From Coriolopsis trogii (Eukaryota; Basidiomycota; Agaricomycetes; Polyporales; Polyporaceae): a stretch of 64,000 nt of DNA. Location of the stretch: NCBI GenBank assembly GCA_020543525.1, contig JAHYIO010000006.1:1612001-1676000 (forward strand), in the 5' to 3' direction. The position numbers were made by a program, and so were the translations under genes. Below, piece by piece: positions 43,847 to 57,984 of this stretch. Numbering within the stretch: the stretch's first letter is position 1; each line of letters starts with the position of its first letter. The notes below the pieces were generated by a model that had not been told where the DNA came from, ran no database searches, and saw only the letters and a list, made by a program, of their open reading frames with translations.

Positions 43847-45834
43847 ATGGTCAACACTCGCCCTGGTTCCTATTCTTCAGATGTGACCCACACTGCCCCA
43901 GAAGCTAATCCTCGTAGTCAACACGTGAAGGGCGACTCAGAGAAGGGTTACCCCGATGCTGTTGCTGATAATATCGACGACTACCCAGATGGCGGTCTAC
44001 GTGCCTGGCTCGTCGTCCTCGGAGTGAGCATTCCTCTTCTGCATGATTGCCTGTACGATCGGTCCTGACGACCTGCGCAGGTCTCGTCGGGTATATGCGC
44101 CACCTTCGGGTTCGTCAACGCTTGGGGGGTACGTCCCGCCAGTCCCCAGCACGCACGCACCCAGAATCCTCACCGAATCCCAGATCTTCCAGGCCTACTA
44201 CGAGCAGTACACACTAAGCCATATGTCTCCTTCAGATATGTACGTCCACCTCCCTGCATGTATCGTGTTCATTTCTCTGAATACATGCCCGGTCATAAGT
44301 GCTTGGATTGGATCGGTGCAGTATGCGCTGGTTTTCATGCCTGGGCTGACCTTCGGCCGGCTCTTCGACATGGGCTACCTCCGCCTGCCTGTCTTCCTCG
44401 CTTCTGCACTCCTTATAGCCTGCACCTTCCTCACCGCGGAGTGCAAAGAGTTCTGGCAATTCCTACTTTGCCAGGGCTTTGGGATCGGGGTATGTTCTGT
44501 ACGTTCATGTCTTGTGAGGGCACAGCCAACTAAACTGTGTTGCCGTAGCTCGGTAGCGGCGTGGTATTCACTGCCGCGTCTGGCGTCGTTCCGCACTGGT
44601 TCCAAAAGAAGCTGGGGCTTGCACTAGCGTGCATGGCGAGCGGTTCGAGCATTGGCGGGACGATCTTCCCCATCATCCTGAAGAATCTCATCGAGCATCA
44701 GAGGTAGGCGGCACAACGCGCTCCGAGTCGCGCTGCACTGGCACTCACGACCACGTTTGTGCAGCTTCCAATGGACGCTTCGCATCATGGGCTTCATCGT
44801 AGCTGCATTCCTTATCGTGCTCAATGTCGTACGTCAGCCCTCAACATATCAGCTTCCAATGCAGGACTGACCGCCTATAAAAAACGCAGACTGTAGCTCG
44901 CAGGCTACCTCCGAACCCCCATCCCGGTCCTTTCGTACACCTTGCAATGTTCAAGAGCGCGGCATACTCGACGTACTGCCTCTCTCTATTCATGGGCTTC
45001 CTCGGGCTTTACACGGTACGTAATGAGGCGATTCTACGGTGCTCTACGCGCAGCATGTAGCCGTAGGCTCATCACTGATGCTGTCATTGACAGTGCTTGA
45101 CCTACCTGTCCCTCAGCGGCGTCGTCTTCGGCGTTGACCCCGACCTTTCGTTCTACCTCCTCTCAATCGCGAACGCATGCTCGCTCATAGGCCGCCTCGG
45201 AGGTGGACTATTGGCTGACCGATACGGTGAATTGTCGTTACAATCTGTCTGCTGTTCCTGCGTGATGCATACTGGATGTTGAATGCTATATGGCGAACAG
45301 GAGCGATGAACATCATGATCCCTGGGACGCTCGCTGCTGGCGTCATGACCTACGCATGGCCATTCGCCAAGACGGAAGGCCCGCTTATCGCCGTCGCTGT
45401 CCTCTACGGGTACGTGTCCCTCTGCTGACGGTTCCCCAAATCTCGCCTAGGGTTGTTCGGCTGACGTGCCTTCGTCTCCGTATCTGCAGCATCTCGTCGG
45501 GCGTGTTCGTCGCGCTGATGGCCCAGCCCGTCGTTCGCATGGGGAAAGTGACAGAAGCAGGCATGCGCACGGGCATGGCATTCACAATCATGTCTTTCGG
45601 CGCGCTCGCGGGGCCTCCGATCTCCGGCGCGATCCTGGACCACACCGGTTCCTTCGAGAACGTGGGTTACTACGCTGGTAAGTCTGCTCTCCTTGTCCCA
45701 GTTCCGTGCATGTGATGCGCGAGTCTAACATAGGTTCTGATTCGTCATGCGCAGGGTCGACCGTTATGGGCTGCGTTGTGCTCATGATCGGCGCTCGGTG
45801 GTTGCTACTTGGCAAGCTGTTCGGTAACGCGTGA
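43847..45834 (+). CDS. MFS transporter, monocarboxylate/riboflavin (MCH) type
   Basis: Twelve-helix plasma-membrane carrier of the monocarboxylate porter family. Eleven exons: 43847-44023, 44081-44128, 44184-44239, 44300-44489, 44549-44703, 44765-44828, 44890-45015, 45094-45226, 45301-45409, 45490-45677 and 45755-45834 (441 aa), all in phase. Seen: a polar N-terminus ending in Asp-Gly-Gly-Leu-Arg-Ala-Trp before helix 1 (the MCT-type family signature), Phe-Gln-Ala-Tyr-Tyr-Glu-Gln-Tyr, Trp-Ile-Gly-Ser-Val-Gln, a helix 4 Gly-Ser-Gly-Val-Val-Phe, and a Gly-Arg-Leu-Gly-Gly-Gly-Leu-Leu-Ala-Asp-Arg loop motif. Substrate cannot be told; fungal relatives carry monocarboxylates or riboflavin. Intact. 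Confidence 0.9.
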
Positions 45835-47178
45835 AATTCGCTGGTGTACTGGTTTGAAGTGTTGCGCTTTGAAGGGCGTGGTGATCGCGTAGTGCCCGTG
45901 CAGAAGGACTCCTAGACTTTCCTCATAATCTTGTTTATGACTTCGACGACCTCAACATCTCGGCTCCTTCATATATATAGACCTTAGAATTAGACTTATT
46001 AGACTCACAATGTAGCAATGTACTCAGATGACCACTAATATACCAGAAATATGTGCAAAGGACGTACAAAGGTCGCCAGGTTCTGAGTTCAAGAGGTGTC
46101 ACAGACCGAGGCGACTCAGTGCCGACCAGTCAATGGCGCCCATATATGTTGTGAGCGTCTAGCGTTGTTTACTTGTCGACTCCGACTGTGATCATCTATA
46201 TCAAGCTCGCTTTGCTTAGTGCTACGACTCCAGCCCTTCTACTGCTTGTGGTATGCAAGAGTCAGATATGGCACTCTGCGCTCTCGTTGTTTCTCTGGCC
46301 AAGGCGGTGTCCGGCTTGTTTGCTCGGGCTGACAAAATTTGTCTGTCACGCAGCCTCCAGCTCTTGCCAGCTATGTGTCCTTCCCGCATGCCGATGACAT
46401 TGGAGAGCTTTCGCACAGAACTTCAATGGAGAGATCGAGGCAGGACGGAGCCTGATATGTGCGCTTGGGACCTGTTCAAGTTGTTATCGATCAGACCTTG
46501 TACTCCTCGCCGGCCGTGCTGGCCCAATGAGGAGCACGTAGTCATGTATACTTCTCAACTGTGGAGGAAAGATGTGACAACGTCTTGGAGATGCCGCTTG
46601 GAGACTTCGTGGTGAGTAGAGTTCTAGTTCCCGCGTTGCTCTCGACTTTGGGGACCCGATGGCAGATCTTAGCGAGTCTTCCGGAGGCGATTGCAGTTGA
46701 TGTTGTGGGTTGGAGCCTTTCTCTCCCTGAGCGTGACGGTTTGCATGCGTGGGGTATGGATAAATGTCGACATTGTTGAAGCTCGAGTCTCGAAATGACA
46801 AGTGTTGTGAACGTGCACCGGATATCCGACCCGGGGCCGGAACAACAATGTCGCCCAGTGGCTCAAGTTACGCGTGGCTCACTCATTGTCCGTGCTCAGC
46901 CACTCTTGTGATGCTTGCATTGGATCCCCTTGTACATTGCGCACTACAAAGTCCGTCTCGCGGTCGACGACTTGCTCATCGTCGAAGAGCAGGAACTCTC
47001 GCCCCAATCTACCTCCTCTCCCTTCAAGCCCTCTGATCCGCATTGTAAACTCACTCTCTTTTCTCTTTTCTTTGTAGCATATCATCCACACCATAGCAGC
47101 GGTGAGTAGATGCATCGTCACAAGTACCGAGTCAAGCGTTTCTGACGATGATTGTGAAGCACCCGGTCCAATTTGGAC
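45835..47178. other. 1.3-kb intergenic region
   Basis: The longest frame (46253-46615 plus, 120 aa) has no motif, splice logic or coding composition. AT-rich patches around 45975-46000. No gene supported. Confidence 0.35.
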
Positions 47179-48629
47179 ATGTCTGCCTCATATGTATACT
47201 CGGGTCGCCCGTCTGGTCTCCTCAGCTTGCCGGCAGAGATTGTTGGAATCATCCTCAAGCTTCTCGCCGAGGACTACGAGGAACCAAAGAAACTCCTTTC
47301 AGCCGCTGCTTCCCTTAACAAGACGTCGCGCAAACTCACTGTGCCGTTTCTCTTCGAATCTGTCAAGATCAAGTCAAGCACTAGCTTCCATCGCTTTTTC
47401 GTGTTCCTCGCGACGCGTGGCAACATCGCAGAGAGCATCAAGTACCTTACGCTTGAGAAGAAGTTCGAGTTGATTCCTCCGCGGAATCTGCACTGCAAAT
47501 CCGATACGAGTGTCCCGGAGCTGCGAGATGGTCCTCGACTCGATATGGCGGCTTTGGCCATAGCATTGGATCAACTCAAATCCCTGCGAAGGCTAACGCT
47601 GGACGAACTCGAGCAGAAGACCAATGTCGTATTCCTGTCGCCCGTCGCTCAGGCCCATCGCCGGAAGCTGCAAGAGCTCGTCCTCCGAGGCGACGTGACT
47701 TTGAAGCTGCTTTCCTCACTTCTTTCTATGGTCGCCCCCGAAGTCGTTCGGCTCGAGAACATGAACGGAGACCTGCTCCCCTTGTCAGAAATCACAATGG
47801 CGACGGTACCGAACCTGGTCGTCGCACAGTGCGCCGCGTACGCCATGCCGTTATTGCGCCATCTGATCTGTCTAGAAACTCTTTGTTCCCTTTCGGTTGC
47901 GATCAACTGTGGAGAGCACTTCAACGATCTGTGCGCATTGGTGTGGGCAGCGGGCGGGAGTCTCACCGCGGTTGACGTCGACGCCTCCCAGATCATCCAT
48001 CTGGGGACGGACAAAGACGAATGTGAGCAGCCTTCACGCTTCTGCACACAGTTCCGGGCAGCAACTTACTGACTCGTGTTGACACAGTCGTGGACGAGTC
48101 GTTCGTGGTGGCATGGACGCGTCTGGGACAGGCCCTCGAGGGGTGCACGCAGCTCATCTCGTTCCGCCTAGTCGTGCCAGCCAAGCGCACCTCCGATCTC
48201 CGACCACTCGATGAGTCCTGTACGTACGATCCCCGGAGGGAGCTCTTTTCGGCCATCTTCGCCTCCTCTGATAACGTCACCCGACCGCGCAACATCAGCC
48301 AAGTGACGCTCTGTTTCGCTTGCACGGAGAGCGACGGCGAGTACCACGGCACCGACCGCGCAGCTGATGCGTTCGCACAGGGGGACGGGCCTGTGCTCTG
48401 GGACCTCGCTAAGCTGGATGACATCCTCACGATTGGCCGGACGTGGCCGAGCTTGGGCGAGGGGAGCGTCAAGGTCGAGCTGAGGCTCCCGGACACCCGC
48501 GAGGACGAGGCAAGTTTACTTCAAAAGGCCGTGAAGGACGCTTTGCCCGGGATGAGTCGGGCTTCGATGCTGGATTTCGATGTCGCATTCTTCGCCCCTC
48601 CTGACCATAGGCGCACTTCAGGATTCTGA
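47179..48629 (+). CDS. F-box-like protein (third type)
   Basis: Two exons: 47179-48022 and 48088-48629, joined by a 65-bp GTGAGC...ACACAG intron in phase 1 (461 aa). N-terminal F-box-like segment Leu-Pro-Ala-Glu-Ile-Val-Gly-Ile-Ile-Leu, then Leu-Asn-Lys-Thr-Ser-Arg and Val-Pro-Phe-Leu-Phe-Glu, followed by a leucine-rich body. It differs in signature blocks from the two other F-box-like groups of the window but has the same design: F-box, leucine-rich part, and one late phase-1 intron. I chose ATG at 47179; the upstream TTG in frame is not a start. Presumed SCF adaptor of unknown substrate. Intact. Confidence 0.78.
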
Positions 48630-49139
48630 ACAGCCGCGGTGCTTGACGGAGAGACGAGCGGGTGAGCGGGTGTGGACGATGGACGAGGCATACGCGCTGG
48701 ACGCTCGGACTGTTGTAGTTTTACTCTTACGACGCACTGTTATGCTCTGCTCACGACAAACTGTTATTTCTACGACGCACTGGTATCGCGATGACATTAT
48801 GTATCGTTGAAGACATGATTTTCATTCATTCGTCTCGGTCGTTAGAGGCTCGTCAAAGAAGATGAGAGACTGGACATCGTGACATTTGGCATGAGGTTGT
48901 GAACGTAAGCATTCGCTGTCCGACGAGCGGGGCCGTGCAATTTGTCGTGGCTCCCTCTCCGGATGCGAGAAGCTGCCATGACCAAGGCCCATGACGCGTT
49001 GTGTGCGGTGCCTGCCGCGCACCTTGAGTGCTGGAGGTGGCGTCCGTCATACGATATTACTTCGCTTTTCAGTCAGATGTAGTCTCGTACCCCGATGGAG
49101 GTAATCTTGCCACTGGCCCCTCAGGACCGTGTTGTCGGG
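48630..49139. other. Convergent 3' spacer
   Basis: Between two convergent genes. Nothing coding seen. Confidence 0.45.
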
Positions 49140-50042
49140 TTATGCGTAGCTGAACAGAACGCGGAACACCGTCTCGCCATCACGTAACCTCTCCTCCTGC
49201 AGTCCGCGGAACCACAGAGCCTGCCCCATGTCGATATGGTACAAGTCCACGTTCCGAATGCAGTCTTCCTGGTGCCCGGCCGTGCCGTACCAAGGTCCTC
49301 CGAGCGCGCGCAGCTGCCGCGCGAAGTTCGCCTTGGAGTAGCACGGGTGGTCCGCGTACAATTCCCTACACGCGCTCCGCCGGAAGAGCTCCGTGCTGAT
49401 GGTGCGCAGGACGTCGCCGACGACGAGATGGGTCCCGCATGGGGTCGCGATCGCGAACCAGGAGAGCTCGGTGCGGGAGCAGGGCATGAAAACGAGCTTG
49501 ATGGTGAGGCGGCCGAGGTCGGAGGGGAAAACGGGTTCAGAGAAGTGTGACGAATGACAGGGGTCGTAGCGGGGGGTGGCGCGTCGGCGCATGTCCCATA
49601 GGTATGCGGGGAAGGTGGTGAGGATGAGATGTAAGTCTGTGGCGGGCGGCGTGCAGGAACGTGGCTTGCTGAAAGCGGAGGGTCGGATAGACTTTGGCGG
49701 TGGCGGAGGAGGAGCGTCCAGCGTTGGAGATCCCGTTGGAGAATTAACGGTGTTACGGTTCTCAGCGAAGTGCACACGCTTCGCTTTGGGGAGATTTACA
49801 CCAGTCGCCTTTTCGTGGCGCTGTCTTGTGCACGTCCCGTCACGAGGTGTCGGCTCCCAGGAGTTGGAGTTAGGGACATGGATCCGGGTGTACGGGTCGG
49901 GAGGTAGGGGAATGAGTCGAGGTCTGGGTGCCGGTGGCGGGTGTGTTGGCATGAGTCGAAAATAGGTGATCTCGTACCCCGTCTGGAGTGTTTCTTTTGT
50001 GTGATTCAAGGATGTCATAGTAGCTTGAAGCGAGCCGGTCAT
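49140..50042 (-). CDS. DUF6699-type protein
   Basis: Single open frame of 300 codons. The first half is Pro-rich and low in complexity. From about residue 150 comes a folded domain with Asp-Leu-Gly-Arg-Leu-Thr-Ile-Lys, a Ser-Trp-Phe-Ala-Ile strand, Val-Gly-Asp-Val-Leu-Arg-Thr-Ile and a C-terminal Gly-Leu-Gln-Glu-Glu-Arg-Leu-Arg-Asp-Gly-Glu-Thr-Val-Phe. This matches what I remember of DUF6699, a domain frequent in Agaricomycetes with no known function. A second Met 31 residues in (49952), just before the Pro-rich part, may be the true start. No signal peptide or membrane helix. Confidence 0.7.
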   Translation of the reverse strand: MTGSLQATMTSLNHTKETLQTGYEITYFRLMPTHPPPAPRPRLIPLPPDPYTRIHVPNSNSWEPTPRDGTCTRQRHEKATGVNLPKAKRVHFAENRNTVNSPTGSPTLDAPPPPPPKSIRPSAFSKPRSCTPPATDLHLILTTFPAYLWDMRRRATPRYDPCHSSHFSEPVFPSDLGRLTIKLVFMPCSRTELSWFAIATPCGTHLVVGDVLRTISTELFRRSACRELYADHPCYSKANFARQLRALGGPWYGTAGHQEDCIRNVDLYHIDMGQALWFRGLQEERLRDGETVFRVLFSYA

Positions 50043-50988
50043 TCAGTTCTCAGAGAAAAGGGAAAATCCGCGTGCGTATAAGATAAAGTGAGAGCAAGTG
50101 ATGTCGCATGCATATATGCTAGTAGCGAGAGGAGTGAGTCCTCTCGTGAATGATGAGATAGAACGAAGAGAGGCCGCTGGCTACCAGACAGAATGAGCAG
50201 AATGTACCGTAACGCATTCCGGGAGACGGTGGGCGGCTTGCTGCATATCCTGCCTGGGGTGTAGCATACTACCTATCAGCATGATAGCGGTTTCATTCAC
50301 CATAAGTGTGCGCTCTGGCTGTACGTTTCGTAGTCGATATCTGTTTCAAAGGAAGCAGCAACATCTCTATCCCGAAACATCAAGAGATCAACGTTACATG
50401 GTAGCAAGCTTCCACTTCGCTTACTTCAAACGAAAATGGCGAGAGACTGACATACATACCTGTTCAGCCCTGGTAGACAGCGGCTCATATTAGTAGGTAA
50501 TCTTAGGTTACGCATTGGATTTAATGCCTATATTCAACATACTTCATCATCGTTGTATACCGGCGCATGACTAAACATACAGGGCGAGAAACACAGTGGT
50601 AGGCGTGTCGCCATGAACCAAGAGAGTTGAGGTATGCAGTAGATGACGCTGTGGCCCGCAAAATTCGTTGTGTGGTCGCTGGTGGACGTTCAGTACGAGC
50701 AGAGTGATGGGAGAGAGAGAGCCTGGTGTGTGAGTCGGTGGGCGTGGGAAGATCACTTACCCCCGTGAATACTGTCTTGGTCGCGCTGTTTGTCCCGTCC
50801 GTCATGCTCTCCTCGTCGCCCTCGTCGTTGCCCAACATGGTCAAGCCCTCTGTTCCTCGCCGTCTTCCTCGTCCTCGAGGTCCCATATTCCTGGATTGTC
50901 TGCTTGGTATATAGGTCTCAACAGCCATGGATGGAACAGCGTACATCGTTGCCCACAATCTCTCGCATCCCAACTCTCATCCCCCGAG
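50043..50988. other. Divergent intergenic region
   Basis: Between the DUF6699 gene (minus) and the C2H2 gene (plus). A minus-strand frame (50973-50521) with an acidic stretch ending at a GTAAGT donor (about 50756) has a coding look for 26 residues but could not be extended to a sensible protein. Confidence 0.35.
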
Positions 50989-52103
50989 ATGATGTCTGCA
51001 GACGCCTATCCTACGCCAGCACCATACGTTCAGTCTCCCGATACTAGCTCTCCCAAGTTTGACCTGTTTCATTTGGATCCATGGGTCGGAGCATTCCCGG
51101 CCTATTACTATTTTACTGGGAATGGGTCAATACTGCCCTCCCAGGTTTCGACAGAGTTGGAGCAGGGGCTCTCGAATCCGTCGTGCGTGAACGTTTTCAT
51201 TTTAATCAATCCGCATATCCCAATACATAATCCTACAGGGCTCCCGTGTCGGACGCATACTACTCGATGTCTGCATATGATGTGCCACCCGTAGCGTCAT
51301 TCTTCCCGGACGACGCGTTGAACGCAACGAACTCTTGTGTTGCTCCCTCCAGTAACAGCGACGCGTATTTAGTGTACCACCCGTGGCACGCGACTCGCGA
51401 TCTCATGTTTCTTCCTATGCCTCTGCTAGCTGGCAAGGGTGTTTTCGTCGACATGTATCCGGAAACGTGCATCACTGCCTTCCCCGTCAAGCAGCTGCCC
51501 GAACATTCCGTTCCTGAGGCGTGACACTCGCCTTCGCACCCGAAGACCTGTCATTCAATGCCGCCGCCTTCCATAATTTGTCTACCGTTGACGAGGTATC
51601 GAGCGATGACGAGTCCCAGTATTTGGCACCATATACTCCATCTCTGTCTCCATCACCGCCGTCTCCATTTGCCCCGTCTGTTCCCTCTTCATGCGAACCC
51701 GTCCGCTCGCAGCTCATCATCTCAGGTCCCCACTTCGCCAGGGTCCTCTAAAATCCCCGCCAAGACGTCTCACCGGGACCGCTGGCGGTGCCCGCACTGT
51801 CCGCACGTGCAACGCAACCATCGCGCGGTCGACCTCTGCCGGCACATCGCAACGCACACACGCAAGCTGGGTGCACTCTGGGTCTGCTGTGGGGTGTCCG
51901 CCACCGACGCGCGGGAGTGGGGTTTTCTGGCGAGCTTGCGTGGACCGGAGCAGGTACGGGAGTTCGGGGGGCTGTTCATGGAGGGAGGGTATAGGAAGAC
52001 GTTCAGTTGGAGGGCCGCGTTCACGCGCCATCTTAAGCGGGAGCATGGGTGCTTTGGGGATCCGATGGCGCCGTATCAGCCTGTTCATTGGGCAGACAAG
52101 TGA
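50989..52103 (+). CDS. C2H2-like zinc-finger protein (second gene of this kind)
   Basis: Probable nucleic-acid-binding protein. Exon 1 starts at ATG 50989 or 50992 and ends before GTGCGT near 51182; exon 2 resumes after ACAG near 51239. The frame then changes twice (near 51485-51545, and again before about 51726), so at least two more introns or shifts are needed to reach the C-terminal part; I could not fix these. The C-terminal frame holds a finger C-x2-C-x14-H-x3-H, then Trp-Val-Cys-Cys-Gly-Val-Ser, and a second imperfect finger with Phe-Thr-Arg-His-Leu-Lys-Arg-Glu-His. The middle is Ser/Pro/Asp-rich. The finger core resembles that of the gene at 1399-2258. Confidence 0.6.
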
Positions 52104-52398
52104 GTGGGTGGTGGTGGATGGTTCCATGTTCCTCTGGACGCGGTGCTCGGTTGTTGGGTTGGATGTGAGTCTGTACGAGTCTGTACGTTGATCGTGAAGT
52201 CAGTCTCTGTCGTGAAATCTTGAGCGTCCGCTCGTGCGCTACTTGAAACCTTTTTGCGGGTTCCCACACTCGTGGCTACCGCTTGACTGGCTACCAGCAG
52301 GTATGTTTCGAACTTCTGCATTGCTCGCGGAATCCAGTAACTGAGAAACCTCTCTCAGGACTGTGACCGAGTACATTCTCGTGCTAGACACAGCGGAC

Positions 52399-53439
52399 AT
52401 GTCCTTGGGGAGCTCTTGCGAAGTCAAGTCGGCCCATGGCGACTACCCATGCTCAAGAAAAGCCGACATATTTTCCGAGGATGGAGACGTGGTGTTTTGC
52501 AAGAAACACCGCAAGGAGTACGTCCGGTCGTACCTCGCATACAAAGCCTCGTCGGTCAAGGTTACTGCGACGGCGAAACGGCTCATCACGACGCTCCCCT
52601 GGCTGATCGCTGGGCAACGCTTCACGTCGACGATCCGGACGGTCCGCAAGTATATTACCGCGCTAGAGCTAGAGATCGAGGGGCGCATACAGCACACGTT
52701 GAAGTTCTTTGACGAAGGTGCGCCTGTAGTCTGGATTCATCGCGCTGCTTTTCCCTCATGTACCAGCATCTTTGTGGCTTTCAGATGACGAGGCCCACCA
52801 GATGTGGCTGCGGCACTTGAGGCTGCAGAAGCGCTCCAGTGAGATTTTCGTGGAGGAGCTGCAGCTCGCGCAGCACGGAAAACTGCAAATGACCTCCGTG
52901 GACGACATCGCGTTCTTTGACATCCTTACGGGAAGCCCGCTTCTGCGTCGGTCTTACTCGAATCGCGGGTTGTACGCGAAGCTGGCGCTCGTGGCGCTCG
53001 TGCACTTCACTGCGCTAGCGATCATCCTGCCCACTCTTGGAGTCGATAATGTCGACGGCACGCAAGTCATGGGGTGCAGTACTGGAGAGATACGGTGTTG
53101 CAGGACTGTCGGGTTTGCGGGTGATGAGAATGTGTCTGCTCGTCTCAAGCATCTCGGTATCGCGGCTCCCGACTCGACGATGCGTGTGGGGATTGAGTGC
53201 TCGCCTGTCGTCGGCGATGCAGACTCGGGTCTGAGCTTTTGGTGAGTACCAGTAGGAGCGTGAAATGCCGCGGTAGGCTGACTTTGCCTATCTGCAGCGA
53301 AAATACTCTCGCTTGTTGTAAACATCCAGAAGGTGAATGGCATGGAAATAGTACAAAGAAGTTGGAATACCACTGACCATCTGGTTTTGTAGGAGATGGA
53401 GTGATTCATGTTGGGTGTGTGCCCATAGCCATACACTGA
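52399..53439 (+). CDS. Fusion: Cys3His zinc-motif protein joined to class I hydrophobin
   Basis: Four exons: 52399-52717, 52785-53241, 53298-53332 and 53393-53439; all splice sites are GT-AG with CTGAC branch sites, and phases agree (285 aa). Residues 1-106: C7-x10-C18-x15-C34-x2-H37, then a Lys/Arg-rich helical region, shared with the genes at 57985 and 62980. Residues 107-168 are charged and helical. Residues 169-192 form a hydrophobic stretch like a hydrophobin signal peptide. Residues 204-285 carry the eight hydrophobin cysteines: C-x6-CC-x32-C-x13-C-x5-CC-x12-C, ending Val-Pro-Ile. The last two introns lie at positions usual for hydrophobins. No Met starts the hydrophobic stretch (its codon is TTG), so the hydrophobin can only be made as part of the fusion or from an internal start. 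Hydrophobins coat hyphae and spores with amphipathic films. Confidence 0.75.
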
Positions 53440-54289
53440 GGCGACCTATCAAGTTACGCCGAGCCTGATTTTGCTATCGCGCGTTGTCATCGGTTGATGT
53501 TCCACGCACTGCTGTCTACTGTCTATGTAGATCTGCTTAGCCAAAGTTCCGTGCATTCAAAGCTGTGCAGACAGCCATCAGGATCTCACCCGGTGCGGAC
53601 GGAATTTGACATGCTTTCGTTGCGTCAGGAACGCTTGATACCCCATCTCCACTCCCTCGGCTAGCGGGCACTGACGTGTCGACACCAGAGGTCGGTGCAA
53701 CCTTGGGCAAACTATCTCTCGTGCTTCTGACTGCTGACCAACTCAGTTGACTTCTTTCTTTTGCAATGCTTAGTAGTCGTGCAGTCGCCGACTCCCGATC
53801 GCCATCAACGACCGTGCCAAGTACGTATTAGGATCGGTGAGAGTGTTCGGCCCCGTTGAGCACGGCTACGAGGAGCGTCAGGTGGGTCGGTGTCTTCTGG
53901 AGGTCCGTCTGCTTCCAGATGAGCGAGTTGTTCCCATGCTTATGGGCATGACCTGACGAGACAAAAGCTCATACCTACTCCAAACAGGATTATCCGTTTC
54001 CAGCGTCTGTCAAGAAGTTTCGTCAGGCCTCCCACACTCGAATGGCATCGCCCCTGGACTCTTCCGTGTGGGCATCGTCCGCTTGTGCAATATGCCGTAG
54101 ACGAAGCATTCTCTCGTATGTATGTCAGTTAAGCGAACTGTCAGCGCTATTATCCACCCGGGACTTGATGACTATCTACCCAGTGGACGTCCTTCTTGCG
54201 TCCGCATAGCTTCGTAAGCGACTTGGGAACCTTTGTATAAAGCGACCATATGAATCGCGGGGAGGCATTCACACGGTTTCTACGCCTCA
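53440..54289. promoter_or_regulatory. Intergenic region with TATA box of the monooxygenase gene
   Basis: No coding frame. TATAAA at 54236-54241 precedes the ATG at 54290 by about 50 bp. Confidence 0.5.
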
Positions 54290-57035
<2,746 letters not shown>

Positions 57036-57984
57036 TGCAGCGAATTCTTTCTGGCACTCATCATTGTCATCTCAGTAACTCCGGTCAGCGTGCGATGAAT
57101 AGATGTGGCTGTCTCAACAGCAAATGTTTTACCCCTGTTGCCATTGAGGGTGCTGATGGCAGGCGGACTGTGCTATTCTCAAAGTGCAAGAAGAGGTGGT
57201 CGCTGAGCGTCCTTCTGACAAGCGTGGCACGACTCGAAGCCTCGCGGACGTTCTTGGATCTCTTCAGGTTGTATCAAGTAAGTCGGCTGTGCATTCCGCC
57301 GCGCGGCCCGACCGTCGCTTGCTTACCCGTACGACTCTCAGATATAGCTTGCACAATGCGGTGCGCCGGAGATGCATATATACATAGGTCAAGGCCCTAT
57401 AGATGAGGGTCAGATTGCGACTGTAGGAGTAATTTAGTCTTGCCTTATCAAGTATTTTTGATTGTGCTCGCTGTCACTTGCAGAACTCTGACCCCGGCGC
57501 ATTGGGAGATCCTCCATTAGCCGGGAAGCTCTTCTCGAGTTGGCTTCCCAGACAGCATGAGGGCGAATGAGTGTATCGCATAGATCCGGTTATTCGTCAA
57601 ATCACTGACGGGCACGGACCGTATGTTATGGACAGACTCACATCACCTATGCCTAGTCTGAGAGACATACCCAAAGACACCATCGCCTTGCGCCCCTCCA
57701 GCAGGACTCGCTGGGATTGGGCCAATTGCCCTGGTCTCACGAGAAGGCACACCAGACCGCCGTTCTTCGAACCTTACTACTAGTCCCGTCTGGCTATCGT
57801 GAGCATATCGCTCATTATCATCCGCTTAGGTTCATATCAGAAGTAAAGATGTACGACCACGCCGTGCACGCGTTGCAACGTGCTGCGGTAATAAAGATCC
57901 GTGGTCTGACAGATCTCGTCTTCGAGTTGAGCCTTCAGGTCACTGGCATCCTCGTCCCACTCTGGCACCAACGACTCGGAGACA
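57036..57984. other. Intergenic region
   Basis: No gene recognised. Overlapping short frames only. Confidence 0.35.

Noticed and set aside
50521..50973. Minus-strand frame with acidic peptide ending at a GTAAGT donor
   Set aside because: Continuing through the next acceptor in phase gives a stop after about ten residues, and no domain is seen. Too weak to annotate.
53440..54289. Possible second hydrophobin gene after the fusion
   Set aside because: No cysteine pattern or signal peptide found in any frame of the spacer.
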